A DNA stretch of 23,494 nucleotides from Brevundimonas sp. UBA4609 (GCA_002386585.1 DGIZ01000264.1:769-24262); one strand, 5' to 3'. Counted from the stretch's first letter, positions 1 through 7,726 are shown. Program-made: numbers and translations. The notes: a model not told the origin generated them from the sequence alone.

Positions 1-1
1 C

Positions 2-1018
2 GTCGGCGGCCTCAGCCTCATCTTCCTGGCCCTGGCGATCTCCATGCTCGGCGGGTTCGAGCTGCAACTGCCTTCGGCATGGACCAGTCGCTTCTCGCGC
101 GAAGAAGGACAGGGGCGGCGTTCAGCGCCATCCGCCGCCGCCATGGGTTTCGTTTCAGCCCTGATCGTCGGCCCTTGCGTCACCGCACCGCTGGCCGGAG
201 CTCTGCTCTATATCGCCCAGACGGGAGACGTAGTTCTGGGCGCGGCGGCCTTGTTTTTCCTGGGGCTGGGCAAGGGCGTGCCCCTGATCGTGTTCGGCAC
301 CGCCGGAGCTCGCTTCCTGCCGAAGGCGGGTCCCTGGATGGACCGGGTCAAGACGGCTTTCGGCTTCGCCTTCCTGGGCATGGCCTGGTGGTTGGGCGGA
401 CGTATCCTGCCGCCGGCCGTCACCCTGGCGACGGGCGCGGCGCTCAGCTTCGCCGCCGCCGCCGTGCTCGGGCTCTTCAGCCCCGCGACGAACAATCTGA
501 TCTCGAACCTCGCCCGAAGCGCCGGACTGGCGGCGAGCCTATGGGGCGCCCTCATCCTGATCGGCCTCGGTCTCGGCGCGGTCGACCCCTGGCGGCCGCT
601 TGCGCCCCTGATGTCGGCCAATTCAGGCGCGGCCGCGACGCCATCTGTCGTCCCGACCGCCATCGTCGAGGATCAGGCGACGCTGGAGCAGGCCCTGGCT
701 CGCGCCGCCGATGTCCGCCGTCCGGCCGTCCTCTACTTCACCGCCGACTGGTGCACGATCTGCAAGGCCGTTGATCGTCGCGTTCTGGCCGATCCGGCGA
801 CGATCGCCGCGTTCGCCGCAGCAGACCTGATCAAGGTCGACGTTACCCAAAATACGGCTGAGACGCGTGACCTGATGAAGCGCTACGGGGTGGCCGGGCC
901 ACCGACCATGATCTTCCTGACCGCTTCATCCACCGAGGCGACCAGAGCCCGCCTGATCGGCGACATGACGGCTCAACAGGTCCAGACGGCTTTGGAACAC
1001 GCCGGGGCGAGGTCATGA
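2..1018 (+). CDS. DsbD/ScsB-type thiol:disulfide interchange protein, C-terminal part (5' end outside window)
   Basis: This is the 3' end of a DsbD-family membrane electron transporter, which passes reducing power from cytoplasmic thioredoxin across the inner membrane to periplasmic thiol proteins. The reading frame is open from base 2, so the start lies upstream of the window. Visible are several hydrophobic membrane segments, the Gly-Pro-Cys-Val motif (Cys codon 176-178) that corresponds to the second membrane redox cysteine of DsbD, and a C-terminal thioredoxin-like domain with Trp-Cys-Thr-Ile-Cys-Lys (Cys codons 752-754 and 761-763). The first membrane cysteine and any N-terminal periplasmic domain must be upstream. 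The stop overlaps the next gene by 4 bases (ATGA, 1015-1018). With the two genes that follow, the order resembles the Scs (suppressor of copper sensitivity) systems, so ScsB is an alternative name. Confidence 0.88.
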   Translation, partial: VGGLSLIFLALAISMLGGFELQLPSAWTSRFSREEGQGRRSAPSAAAMGFVSALIVGPCVTAPLAGALLYIAQTGDVVLGAAALFFLGLGKGVPLIVFGTAGARFLPKAGPWMDRVKTAFGFAFLGMAWWLGGRILPPAVTLATGAALSFAAAAVLGLFSPATNNLISNLARSAGLAASLWGALILIGLGLGAVDPWRPLAPLMSANSGAAATPSVVPTAIVEDQATLEQALARAADVRRPAVLYFTADWCTICKAVDRRVLADPATIAAFAAADLIKVDVTQNTAETRDLMKRYGVAGPPTMIFLTASSTEATRARLIGDMTAQQVQTALEHAGARS

Positions 1019-1809
1019 ACGCCGTCTCCCTGGGCCCGCTGGTCCTGTCAGGCGAACGTTTCGCCATACTGGCCAGCGTCTTCGTCTTCATCATTGGAAC
1101 GGGCCTTCTCGCCACTCGCGTCAGCCCTCGCTTCAATCTCTGGAGCAGCGTCGTCGCCTTCGGCGGTATCGCAGCCGCTCGCCTCGGTCATGTCCTGACC
1201 CATTGGGAGTATTTCCAGGACGATCCGTGGCGCGCCCTGGCGGTCTGGCAAGGCGGCTTCAGCTGGATATGGGCCGTGCCGGTCATCATCGCCGCGATGG
1301 TCGTGCTGCTGCGGACCAGGCAAGAACGCGCCTGGGCCCTGGCGCCGTTGGCGGTCGGCGCGCTCGTTTGGACGACAGCCTATCAACTGGTCTCCGCCAC
1401 CGAGCCCCTGCCTCCGCCCCATCTCACCCTGAGCGCGCTTGAGGGGCCGTCTATCGACCTGTCGGCTGTCGACGGTCGTCCCGCCGTGATCAACCTGTGG
1501 GCGACCTGGTGCCCGCCCTGCCGACGGGAAATGCCCGCCCTGGCGCAGGCCCAGATCGAACACCCGGACGTACGCTTCCTTTTCATCAATCAGGGCGAAG
1601 GCGATGTCGTCGTGCGTCGCTTCCTGACGAATGAAGATCTGAACCTTCAATCCGTCCTGTTCGACACGGCGATGGAGGTTCCGCGCCACTATCGAACAGT
1701 CGGCATTCCCGTGACCCTGTTTCTTCACGCCGACGGCCGTCTGGCCAAGGCTCATCTGGGTGAAATCGCCCCCGAGCAGATCGCGACCGAAATCGCGCGT
1801 CTGAGCTAG
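1015..1809 (+). CDS. Membrane-anchored TlpA/ScsD-like thiol-disulfide reductase with Lgt-like N-terminal membrane module
   Basis: The 264-residue protein has two parts. Residues about 10-125 contain four hydrophobic segments. Around residues 55-90 this part resembles the prolipoprotein diacylglyceryl transferase (Lgt) core: Ala-Arg-Leu-Gly-His-Val-Leu, then Ala-Val-Trp-Gln-Gly-Gly. Residues 130-264 are a TlpA/ResA-type thioredoxin fold with the active-site motif Trp-Cys-Pro-Pro-Cys (Cys166, Cys169) and a later Ile-Pro-Val-Thr cis-proline region. It probably reduces periplasmic disulfides with electrons from the overlapping DsbD-like gene. I do not see the catalytic Lgt arginine region, so the N-terminal part is more likely an anchor or docking module than an active transferase. 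The start overlaps the upstream stop by 4 bases, indicating translational coupling. Confidence 0.82.
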   Translation: MNAVSLGPLVLSGERFAILASVFVFIIGTGLLATRVSPRFNLWSSVVAFGGIAAARLGHVLTHWEYFQDDPWRALAVWQGGFSWIWAVPVIIAAMVVLLRTRQERAWALAPLAVGALVWTTAYQLVSATEPLPPPHLTLSALEGPSIDLSAVDGRPAVINLWATWCPPCRREMPALAQAQIEHPDVRFLFINQGEGDVVVRRFLTNEDLNLQSVLFDTAMEVPRHYRTVGIPVTLFLHADGRLAKAHLGEIAPEQIATEIARLS

Positions 1810-1833
1810 CCCGCCATGCTCAAAGGAAGTCCC

Positions 1834-2496
1834 ATGATCCGCAAATTCGTCCCCGCCCTCGCTGCTGCCGCGGCGGCGCTGGCCGCCTGCAGCCCCGCCG
1901 ATGCCGACAACGGCGCCGCCGGGACAGCGGTCGTTCAGGACATGCCGCCCATCGCCAGGACAGGCTTCGACGATCTGTTGCACAATCCGGCCACGCCGTT
2001 CCTAGGCGCCGAGAACGCTGACGTCACCATCATCGGGTACGTCGACTACAACTGCCCTTACTGCAAGAAGATGTACGTCGAAATTGACGAAGTTCTAAAG
2101 GCGGATCCCAAGCTCCGGGTTCTCTATAAAGACTGGGCCATCTTCGGAGCCGTATCGGAGAACGCCGCCCGATCCGCCCTGGCCGCCGGTTATCAAGGCA
2201 AGTATCACGCGGTCCACGCCGCGTTCATGAAGCATCCCTCGCGGGTCACTGACGATGAGATACGCCGCCTGCTTCAAGGCGCCGGGGTTGATCTGGCGCA
2301 GTTAGACCAGGATCTGGCGACGCACCGCGCCGAGATCGACGACGTGCTGATGCTCAATATGCAGGAAGCCATGGCCATGGGTCTGCAAGGCACCCCCGCC
2401 TTCATCATCAACGGCTATCTCATCCCGGGCGGAATGCCGCGAGCCCAGCTGGAAGCCATCATCGCCCGCCTGCGCACGGGCCAACCTCTGCGTTAA
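1834..2496 (+). CDS. DsbA/ScsC-like thioredoxin-fold lipoprotein
   Basis: This 220-residue protein carries a lipoprotein signal (Leu-Ala-Ala-Cys, lipidated Cys19), then a DsbA/Com1-like thioredoxin fold with Tyr-Asn-Cys-Pro-Tyr-Cys (Cys74, Cys77) and a Gly-Thr-Pro cis-proline loop near the C-terminus. It should act in the periplasm, tethered to a membrane, as a thiol oxidase or isomerase. The start at 1834 is preferred over an in-frame ATG at 1816 because AAAGGAAG (1822-1829) lies just upstream of 1834 and the lipoprotein signal begins there. It follows the TlpA-like gene by 24 bases and completes a Scs-like redox trio. Its stop lies inside TTAA (2493-2496), which also encodes the stop of the opposing adaptor gene. 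Confidence 0.85.
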   Translation: MIRKFVPALAAAAAALAACSPADADNGAAGTAVVQDMPPIARTGFDDLLHNPATPFLGAENADVTIIGYVDYNCPYCKKMYVEIDEVLKADPKLRVLYKDWAIFGAVSENAARSALAAGYQGKYHAVHAAFMKHPSRVTDDEIRRLLQGAGVDLAQLDQDLATHRAEIDDVLMLNMQEAMAMGLQGTPAFIINGYLIPGGMPRAQLEAIIARLRTGQPLR

Positions 2497-3773
2497 GGCT
2501 GCAAGGACTGCGGCGGCGGCGTCCAAACGACGACGTCGCCCGCCTTGAGCCCCGACAGCACCTCAACGCCCATCGGACCGACCTGGCCCACGACAATATC
2601 GCGCCGGACGGGCTCGGCGCCGCGCGCCCGAACCATGACGAAGGCGTTGGGCGCAGCTCCCTGGACCGCTTCAGGGGGCGCAACCAGGGCGCTCGGATTT
2701 TCATAGGCCACGATCGAGATGTTGGCGGTCATGCCGATCCGCACAGCCCGCGCGGCTTCGGGCGACAGGGGATCCAGTCTCACGCGCGCCTCAAACACCG
2801 CCTTGTTCGCGCCAGCGTCCGTGCTGGCCTCGCCCGCAACGCCTGTGACAACTCCCGTCAAGGTCTGTCCGCCGAAGCCAGGCCCGGTGACGACGGCCTT
2901 CTGTCCGGGCTGAATGGCGTTGAGGTCCTGCTCGTCGAGCGTGAAAACCACGTCAAGCGCAGCTGTGCTGGCGATCACCGCTAATGATTGCCCTTTGGCG
3001 ACACGCCCGCCGGTCCGCACGACCTTGTCGGCGCTTTCGCCTTGCGACTCCGGCCGGACGATCACGCCGCCCTGCGGCGCGATGATGACGCCGTCGCCCC
3101 CGTCTCGCACCGCATCATACTGCGTCGCAGCGACAGCGCGTTGCAGCGATGCGAGACGCTTCTCTCCAGCGCTGGCTCGCCTGAGCGTTTCAGCGAGATC
3201 TTCGCGCGCGGAAACAAGCGCGGCTTCGCGCTGGCGCCGTTGCTGTAGAAGCCCCTCATGCTCGCTTCGAGGCACAAGCCCTCGCTCGAGCAAGGCCTGG
3301 GTTTCCGCGATTTTCGTCTCAAGGTCGCTCAGGTCAGCTTCGGCTGCGGCGATCGTACGGGTCGCGCGACGCACTTCTACGCCTCCTTCCCAACCGGCCA
3401 TTCGGTCAGCCTCGGCGTCCGCCTTCAGCCAGGCAGATTCCGCTTCCGCCCGACTCCGCAGGACATCCGCGGCGTCAAGTTCCAGCAAACGCTGCCCGGC
3501 ATCGATCTGATCGCCGTATTCAAACAGGACGCGGGTCACCCGGGCGTCGAACGGAGCGCTCAGATCAATACGCTCGCCAGGCGTCACCCGACCCGAAAAG
3601 TTGACGGAAACAACAAAAGGCGCGCGCGTCATCGTGGCGCGCTGCTCCTCCATCGCACCCTCGTCCGCCTCGCCGCGCATCAAGCCGAACGCGGCTCCAG
3701 CGGTCAGAACCGCCACGACAGCCAAGGCGCCCTGCACTTTGCGAGATTTCAGTCGTTCAAGGAAATGCGCCAT
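2493..3773 (-). CDS. MacA-like periplasmic adaptor subunit (HlyD/RND membrane-fusion family)
   Basis: The 426-residue protein has a short cytoplasmic N-terminus, one membrane helix at about residues 14-32, a lipoyl/barrel-sandwich half-motif, a long Ala/Glu/Arg-rich coiled-coil hairpin at about residues 95-215, the second lipoyl half, and beta-barrel and membrane-proximal domains to the end. This is the architecture of MacA-type adaptors that connect an inner-membrane ABC permease to a TolC channel. It is the last gene of the exporter operon, and its ATG lies 25 bases inside the 3' end of the TolC-like gene. The family match is firm; the exported substrate cannot be read from the adaptor. Confidence 0.88.
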   Translation of the reverse strand: MAHFLERLKSRKVQGALAVVAVLTAGAAFGLMRGEADEGAMEEQRATMTRAPFVVSVNFSGRVTPGERIDLSAPFDARVTRVLFEYGDQIDAGQRLLELDAADVLRSRAEAESAWLKADAEADRMAGWEGGVEVRRATRTIAAAEADLSDLETKIAETQALLERGLVPRSEHEGLLQQRRQREAALVSAREDLAETLRRASAGEKRLASLQRAVAATQYDAVRDGGDGVIIAPQGGVIVRPESQGESADKVVRTGGRVAKGQSLAVIASTAALDVVFTLDEQDLNAIQPGQKAVVTGPGFGGQTLTGVVTGVAGEASTDAGANKAVFEARVRLDPLSPEAARAVRIGMTANISIVAYENPSALVAPPEAVQGAAPNAFVMVRARGAEPVRRDIVVGQVGPMGVEVLSGLKAGDVVVWTPPPQSLQP

Positions 3774-5212
3774 GTCTCGAGCGTGCTCCCGATCTGCTGG
3801 TCCAGCGCCGTTAACGCATTAAGGTAGGTGATATTAGCCGACAGCTCCTGAGCGTCGGCAGCGCGCAGATCCGCCTGCAGAGACAAGACTTCAAAGTTGG
3901 AGGCCCGGCCGAAGCGCAGCTTTTCTTGGCCGATATCCAGCGCACGTGCGGACAACGCGCGCGCGCGGCGCGCCGCCTCGACCTGGCGCCAACTGGCTTC
4001 AACCGACCGGACGGCGTCCAGAACCTGGCTCTCGACCGACTGCTTCATTTCCTCAAAGGCCAGTTCGGCGATCTGCATGCCGGTCTCGGCCGTCAGCCAA
4101 TTCTGCCGCCGCGAAAGATCGCCGATGGGAATGCTCAACTGCAAACCGACTGTGGTGTCCGTTTCATCATAGCGCCCCCAGAATCTGGGACCATCGTCTC
4201 GCGTGGCCGAGGCCACCAGCGACACGTCCCAAAGCCGCTGGTTGCGCGCCACGATCATCGACTGGCGCATCTGTTCCAGCGACTTGCGCTGGGCCAGCAG
4301 GTCGATGCGCGAGGCAAACGCCGTCTCCATCGCACGTTCCAGATCGACATCGACACGATCCGCCTGCATCGGATCGACAGCCACCACATTGGTTCGCGAC
4401 GCCAAGGCCAGAAGGTGCAAGAGCGCCAGCTGGGCCGAAACCACCTGCTGGCGCGATTGAAGCACCGCCACCTCCTGATTGGCGACGCCAAACTCCGTCT
4501 GAACAATGTCGGCTTCGGCCATGCGTCCGGCCTGGATCAGAGCACGGTTGGTTTCCAGCAGGGCACGCGTTCGCTCCAGGGCTTCTTCAGCCAAGCGCAC
4601 CTGTTCCTGAGCCAGGATCAGGCCGCGGTAGGAGGCTATGACGGCGCTGACAGTCCCGGCGACCGTCGCCTCGAGTTGCAACCGATTGATCTCCTCCTGC
4701 AAGCGGGCAATGCGGATCGGCGCCATGTTGACCGCCAGACCGGCTCCGCGGAGCAGCGGCTGATTCAGACTGACGCCCGCGCTTTCAGACGCAGCGCCTC
4801 CGCCCTGAAGCGGGTCGGATCGGGCCCATACAAAGCTCACCGAGCCGCCCAATGGCGTGCGCCAATTCGCCGATGGGCTGATGACCATTCCGGCTTGCGT
4901 GTCATCGTCATGGCGGCTTTGCACCACCGACAGGCCAATCTCCCCCTGAGGCACGAATGCGCGTTCCGTAACACGCAGATTGAACCGCTGGACCACCCGC
5001 TGCAGATAGGCCGAACGGATGCCGCGATTGTGGCGCAGGGCCAGGGCGACAGTTTCGTCCAGCGTCAGTTCCAGGGGCGCGCCGGTCGGGATTGGCGCAC
5101 CAGAGGGCACAACGACCGACGTCACCGGACTAGGTCCGATCTGGGCCTGCGCCGATGTCGCGGCTGCCAGTAAACTCGACAGCCCCATGCACAAAAGAAC
5201 TCTAGTCCCCAC
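3749..5212 (-). CDS. TolC-family outer-membrane efflux channel
   Basis: This is an outer-membrane factor of about 487 residues with two related Ala/Glu/Gln/Leu-rich helical halves, the expected pattern of TolC coiled-coil barrels, and roughly the usual TolC length. The start is uncertain. GTG at 5212 is preceded by GAGG at a good spacing and gives a normal signal peptide (Arg near the start, then a Leu/Ala core ending Ala-Gln-Ala). ATG at 5188 would leave a signal peptide without a positive charge. A longer open frame to 5299 runs back inside the permease gene and looks spurious. With GTG, the gene overlaps the permease by 11 bases. It supplies the outer-membrane exit duct for the ABC permease and MacA-like adaptor encoded beside it. 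Confidence 0.88.
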   Translation of the reverse strand: MGTRVLLCMGLSSLLAAATSAQAQIGPSPVTSVVVPSGAPIPTGAPLELTLDETVALALRHNRGIRSAYLQRVVQRFNLRVTERAFVPQGEIGLSVVQSRHDDDTQAGMVISPSANWRTPLGGSVSFVWARSDPLQGGGAASESAGVSLNQPLLRGAGLAVNMAPIRIARLQEEINRLQLEATVAGTVSAVIASYRGLILAQEQVRLAEEALERTRALLETNRALIQAGRMAEADIVQTEFGVANQEVAVLQSRQQVVSAQLALLHLLALASRTNVVAVDPMQADRVDVDLERAMETAFASRIDLLAQRKSLEQMRQSMIVARNQRLWDVSLVASATRDDGPRFWGRYDETDTTVGLQLSIPIGDLSRRQNWLTAETGMQIAELAFEEMKQSVESQVLDAVRSVEASWRQVEAARRARALSARALDIGQEKLRFGRASNFEVLSLQADLRAADAQELSANITYLNALTALDQQIGSTLETWRISLND

Positions 5213-6383
5213 GCAGAGCCTCGATTGGTGAAATGCGCGACGCCGCGATGGCCGGGTAGAGACCGAACACCAGCCCCACACTCCCCGCCACCCCCGCACC
5301 CAGCAATAAAACCGTCCAATTCATCGCAAAGTCAAAAGGGAGAAACAAAGTCACAAGCCAGGTCAGCACCACGCCGAGTACATCACCGAGAAGCCCCCCC
5401 CCTAAGGCGAGCACCATGGCCTCGATCAGAAACATCATGCGGATCTGGCCAGGCGTCGCGCCGATGGCCGCGCGCAGGCCGATCTCGCGACGCCGCTCCA
5501 TCACAGTCATCAGCATGACGTTCATCACCCCGACCCCGCCCACCAGAAGAGAGATGGAACCGACCGCTATCAGCACCCCGCCAAGCATGGCCATCTGCTT
5601 TTTCATGGCCTGGATCATAGTCTTGGCGTCGAGCACCCGCACCGGCGCCTGGGGTGTGGTCAAAGCCGCCGTGTAGCGCGCCACGGCCGCCGCCGTGTCG
5701 GCCTCAGGGACCAACCGGATCAGCGCCCCGGTCGCGCCTTCGTGCGGCATGACCCGGCGAGTGCAGGCGAGAGGAATCAGGACGGAGTCATCATATCGGA
5801 TAGGACTCAGCGCCTGCGGCGGCACCTCGGCCAGGACACCAACGATGGTGTACCCATAGGGGCCGAGATGCACCACACTGCCCGGTACAGCCGCGCCCCC
5901 CGGTGACGACAGGGTCTGCGCCAGCTTGTGACCAAGAACCGCCACAGGACTGCACCCGTCCACTTCCCGCAGCAGGCGTCCTTCGACGACTGAAAGACCG
6001 GCGACGTCATTCATGACCGGGGTAATTCCCGCCACGGTGGAACCCGCGCTCGTCGCGCTCAACCGAACCGCTTGACCGGTCACCGCAAAAGGGGCCGCCA
6101 AAACGACTTCGCGATCTTGGCGTGCGAGCGTATCCAACCCCGCCACGTCCAACCCCTCTCCGGCGCTCCCCTCTATCTGTATCGACAGCATGTCGACCCC
6201 GGTCTGCCGAAAACTTTCGAGCGCCTGAATCTGGGCGATATGGGCGACGTTCATGAGCGCCACGATGGCGGCCGAGCCTATAACAACGCCCAGCAACGCC
6301 AATACTGAACGCCGGCCCTGACCACGCAGATTGGCAACGGCTTCAAGCGACAGCTCTGCGAGACTGGCCCCCCGCCCCCTCAC
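5202..6383 (-). CDS. MacB/FtsX-type ABC transporter permease
   Basis: The 393-residue protein has the four-helix MacB permease layout: one membrane helix at about residues 25-45, a large periplasmic MacB core domain (about 46-265), then three helices at about 270-300, 318-345 and 357-377. The segment Glu-Arg-Arg-Arg-Glu-Ile-Gly-Leu-Arg with a following Gly-Ala is the FtsX-domain coupling-helix signature. Type VII ABC proteins of this kind do not move substrate through the membrane. They use ATP hydrolysis on the cytoplasmic side to drive movements in the periplasm. Translation starts with GTG at 6383, and the GTGA at 6380-6383 overlaps the ATPase stop. In E. coli MacB the ATPase is fused to this protein; here it is a separate gene. 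Confidence 0.9.
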   Translation of the reverse strand: MRGRGASLAELSLEAVANLRGQGRRSVLALLGVVIGSAAIVALMNVAHIAQIQALESFRQTGVDMLSIQIEGSAGEGLDVAGLDTLARQDREVVLAAPFAVTGQAVRLSATSAGSTVAGITPVMNDVAGLSVVEGRLLREVDGCSPVAVLGHKLAQTLSSPGGAAVPGSVVHLGPYGYTIVGVLAEVPPQALSPIRYDDSVLIPLACTRRVMPHEGATGALIRLVPEADTAAAVARYTAALTTPQAPVRVLDAKTMIQAMKKQMAMLGGVLIAVGSISLLVGGVGVMNVMLMTVMERRREIGLRAAIGATPGQIRMMFLIEAMVLALGGGLLGDVLGVVLTWLVTLFLPFDFAMNWTVLLLGAGVAGSVGLVFGLYPAIAASRISPIEALRGD

Positions 6384-7054
6384 CCCGCCATCTCGTCTGG
6401 CGACAGAATTCGTCCATCGCTGATTTCAATGATTTTATCGCAAAGCCTAGCCATGGCGCGATCATGCGTGACCATCAGGATCGTGACGCCCAAGTCCTTG
6501 TTGAGCGCGCGTAGCAGGTTCATGACCTGGGCCCCCGTTCCGCTGTCCAAGTTGCCCGTAGGCTCGTCCGCTAGAACCAGACGCGGCTCACCGACCAAGG
6601 CGCGCGCGATCGCCACGCGCTGGCGCTGCCCTCCCGACAATTGCTCAGGGCGATGACAGACGCGATCAGCCAGCCCGACTCGGTCGAGCATCGCCAAGGC
6701 CCTAGCCTTACGCGCACTTCGACCGACGCCACGATGAAATAGAGGCAGCGCCACATTCTCCCAAGCCGTCATGCGCGGCAGCAAATGGAAGGACTGAAAT
6801 ACAAACCCGATTAGTTCATTGCGAAGAAATGCCGCCTCAGCAGGATTCAAAGAAGCAAGAGAGCATCCATTTATGAGAACATTACCTGAACTCGGTCGAT
6901 CCAAGGCGCCAATAATTCTGAGCAACGTACTCTTTCCAGAGCCCGATCGCCCAACAATAGATACAAACATTCCCTCAGATACGAACAGATTCACGCCCAA
7001 CAATACATTAGGGCTTTCTTTGTAAGATTTGCTAATGTCAACAACATCAAGCAT
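6380..7054 (-). CDS. MacB/LolD-type ABC transporter ATPase
   Basis: This is a 224-residue nucleotide-binding domain with every key motif: Walker A (Gly-Arg-Ser-Gly-Ser-Gly-Lys-Ser-Thr, residues 35-43), Q-loop in Phe-Val-Phe-Gln near residue 87, signature Leu-Ser-Gly-Gly-Gln (139-143), Walker B ending Asp163-Glu164, and switch His197. It powers the permease encoded by the overlapping downstream gene. No clear Shine-Dalgarno precedes the ATG at 7054, but a perfect TATAAT lies 5 bases upstream on the same strand, so the message may be leaderless. Base composition changes inside the gene: the N-terminal 90 or so codons (about 6780-7054) are AT-richer than the rest. Confidence 0.92.
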   Translation of the reverse strand: MLDVVDISKSYKESPNVLLGVNLFVSEGMFVSIVGRSGSGKSTLLRIIGALDRPSSGNVLINGCSLASLNPAEAAFLRNELIGFVFQSFHLLPRMTAWENVALPLFHRGVGRSARKARALAMLDRVGLADRVCHRPEQLSGGQRQRVAIARALVGEPRLVLADEPTGNLDSGTGAQVMNLLRALNKDLGVTILMVTHDRAMARLCDKIIEISDGRILSPDEMAG

Positions 7055-7059
7055 TATGA

Positions 7060-7065
7060 ATTATA
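7060..7065 (-). promoter_or_regulatory. Putative -10 box (TATAAT) of the ABC exporter operon
   Basis: On the minus strand a perfect TATAAT ends 5 bases before the ATPase ATG, so transcription would begin at or next to the start codon. The -35 position (about 7083-7088, TTCTGG) is a poor match and lies inside the hairpin arm described next. The region is AT-rich, so a chance match is possible. Confidence 0.35.
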
Positions 7066-7075
7066 GTCAATTAAA

Positions 7076-7107
7076 TTGGCAGCCAGAAATAAATCTCTGA
7101 CTGCCAA
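7076..7107 (-). terminator. Hairpin downstream of the secreted four-Cys protein gene
   Basis: Arms TTGGCAG (7076-7082) and CTGCCAA (7101-7107) pair perfectly. An inner CAGA/TCTG (7084-7087 with 7096-7099) extends the stem across one mismatch, leaving an 8-base loop. On the minus strand it is followed by TTTAATT, a weak T tract. It lies 15 bases after the stop of the 7122-7637 gene and just before the ABC operon, so it probably separates the two transcripts, perhaps only partly. Confidence 0.5.
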
Positions 7108-7121
7108 TAAAAGAAAACGAC

Positions 7122-7637
7122 TTAAGTGATGGTGAGCGCGACGCTAGGCGACACGAAACCCTTCAACTCGCAACGAACAACAAACCCCAGGCTCGATTTA
7201 CCCCAGATCGTTTGCACCGGAATGGTGATCTTCCCGTTGGGGAAACCGGTGGAGGGAGTCGGATCGTATGTTGCAGTGACCGAGTCATCGCCAGCCTGAC
7301 CGCACTCGCCAGTAATGGACTTGATCCGAATACCCGAGATCAGCAAGGCATTGGCGCCGGTCGACGAGATCGTCCACTGAGACTGCAACTTGACGTTGGA
7401 GCCGAGACCCGACGAGCACAGAGCATAGGGCAGAGGACTCGCCGTAGTCGTGCCGACACCGGCCGTCACCGTCACCGGAATAGTATTGACGGGGCACCCG
7501 TTGATGGTGATCCCTTGCTTCAGATCAAGCGTTCCGCCAAGCGTCAGGCCGCCATTCGGCGCAATTCCAGCAAAAGCAGGAGTAGAGAGAAGAGCAACCG
7601 CAGCAATAGCGGTCAAGCCAGTCATGAATTTAACCAT
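7122..7637 (-). CDS. Small secreted four-cysteine protein of unknown function
   Basis: The 171-residue protein has a clear Sec signal peptide (Lys3, hydrophobic core, cleavage likely after Ala-Phe-Ala at residue 23). The mature domain is about 148 residues, rich in Gly, Thr, Ser, Ile and Val, with alternating hydrophobic residues that suggest beta strands. It has exactly four cysteines (Cys48, Cys74, Cys112, Cys156), which could form two disulfides. The ATG at 7637 is set by GGGAGG (7644-7649) six bases upstream; an in-frame TTG at 7643 is less likely. From memory the cysteine pattern and the opening Gly-Thr-Leu-Asp-Leu-Lys-Gln-Gly-Ile segment recall secreted proteins of the PraB type (linked to alkane use), but I cannot confirm this. 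It sits between a TonB receptor and an ABC exporter on the same strand. Confidence 0.75.
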   Translation of the reverse strand: MVKFMTGLTAIAAVALLSTPAFAGIAPNGGLTLGGTLDLKQGITINGCPVNTIPVTVTAGVGTTTASPLPYALCSSGLGSNVKLQSQWTISSTGANALLISGIRIKSITGECGQAGDDSVTATYDPTPSTGFPNGKITIPVQTIWGKSSLGFVVRCELKGFVSPSVALTIT

Positions 7638-7660
7638 AATCAACCTCCCTTATTTGTCTT

Positions 7661-7673
7661 CCCCGGATCGGGG
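7661..7673. other. Short inverted repeat between TonB receptor and secreted protein genes
   Basis: CCCCG-GAT-CGGGG forms a 5-bp GC stem with a 3-base loop, about 25 bases upstream of the secreted-protein start and within an 89-base gap. A second small repeat, CAATC-TGT-GATTG (7707-7719), follows the receptor stop. Neither has a T tract on the minus strand. They could be weak attenuators or mRNA-stability hairpins, or have no function. Confidence 0.25.
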
Positions 7674-7726
7674 CAATAACACCTTGCCAAACAATACAAC
7701 AGAATTCAATCTGTGATTGATAGATA

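Noticed and set aside
3926..5173. 415-codon + strand open frame opposite the TolC-like gene
   Set aside because: Shadow frame with no recognisable features; the opposite strand has a full TolC-type protein.
5213..5299. Longer N-terminus for the TolC-like gene reaching back to 5299
   Set aside because: It would put Arg/Trp-rich residues before the signal peptide and overlap the permease much further; GTG 5212 has a good ribosome-binding site.
7638..7726. Possible small gene or riboswitch between the receptor and the secreted-protein gene
   Set aside because: Only two short hairpins are visible, with no conserved riboswitch-like structure and no coding frame.
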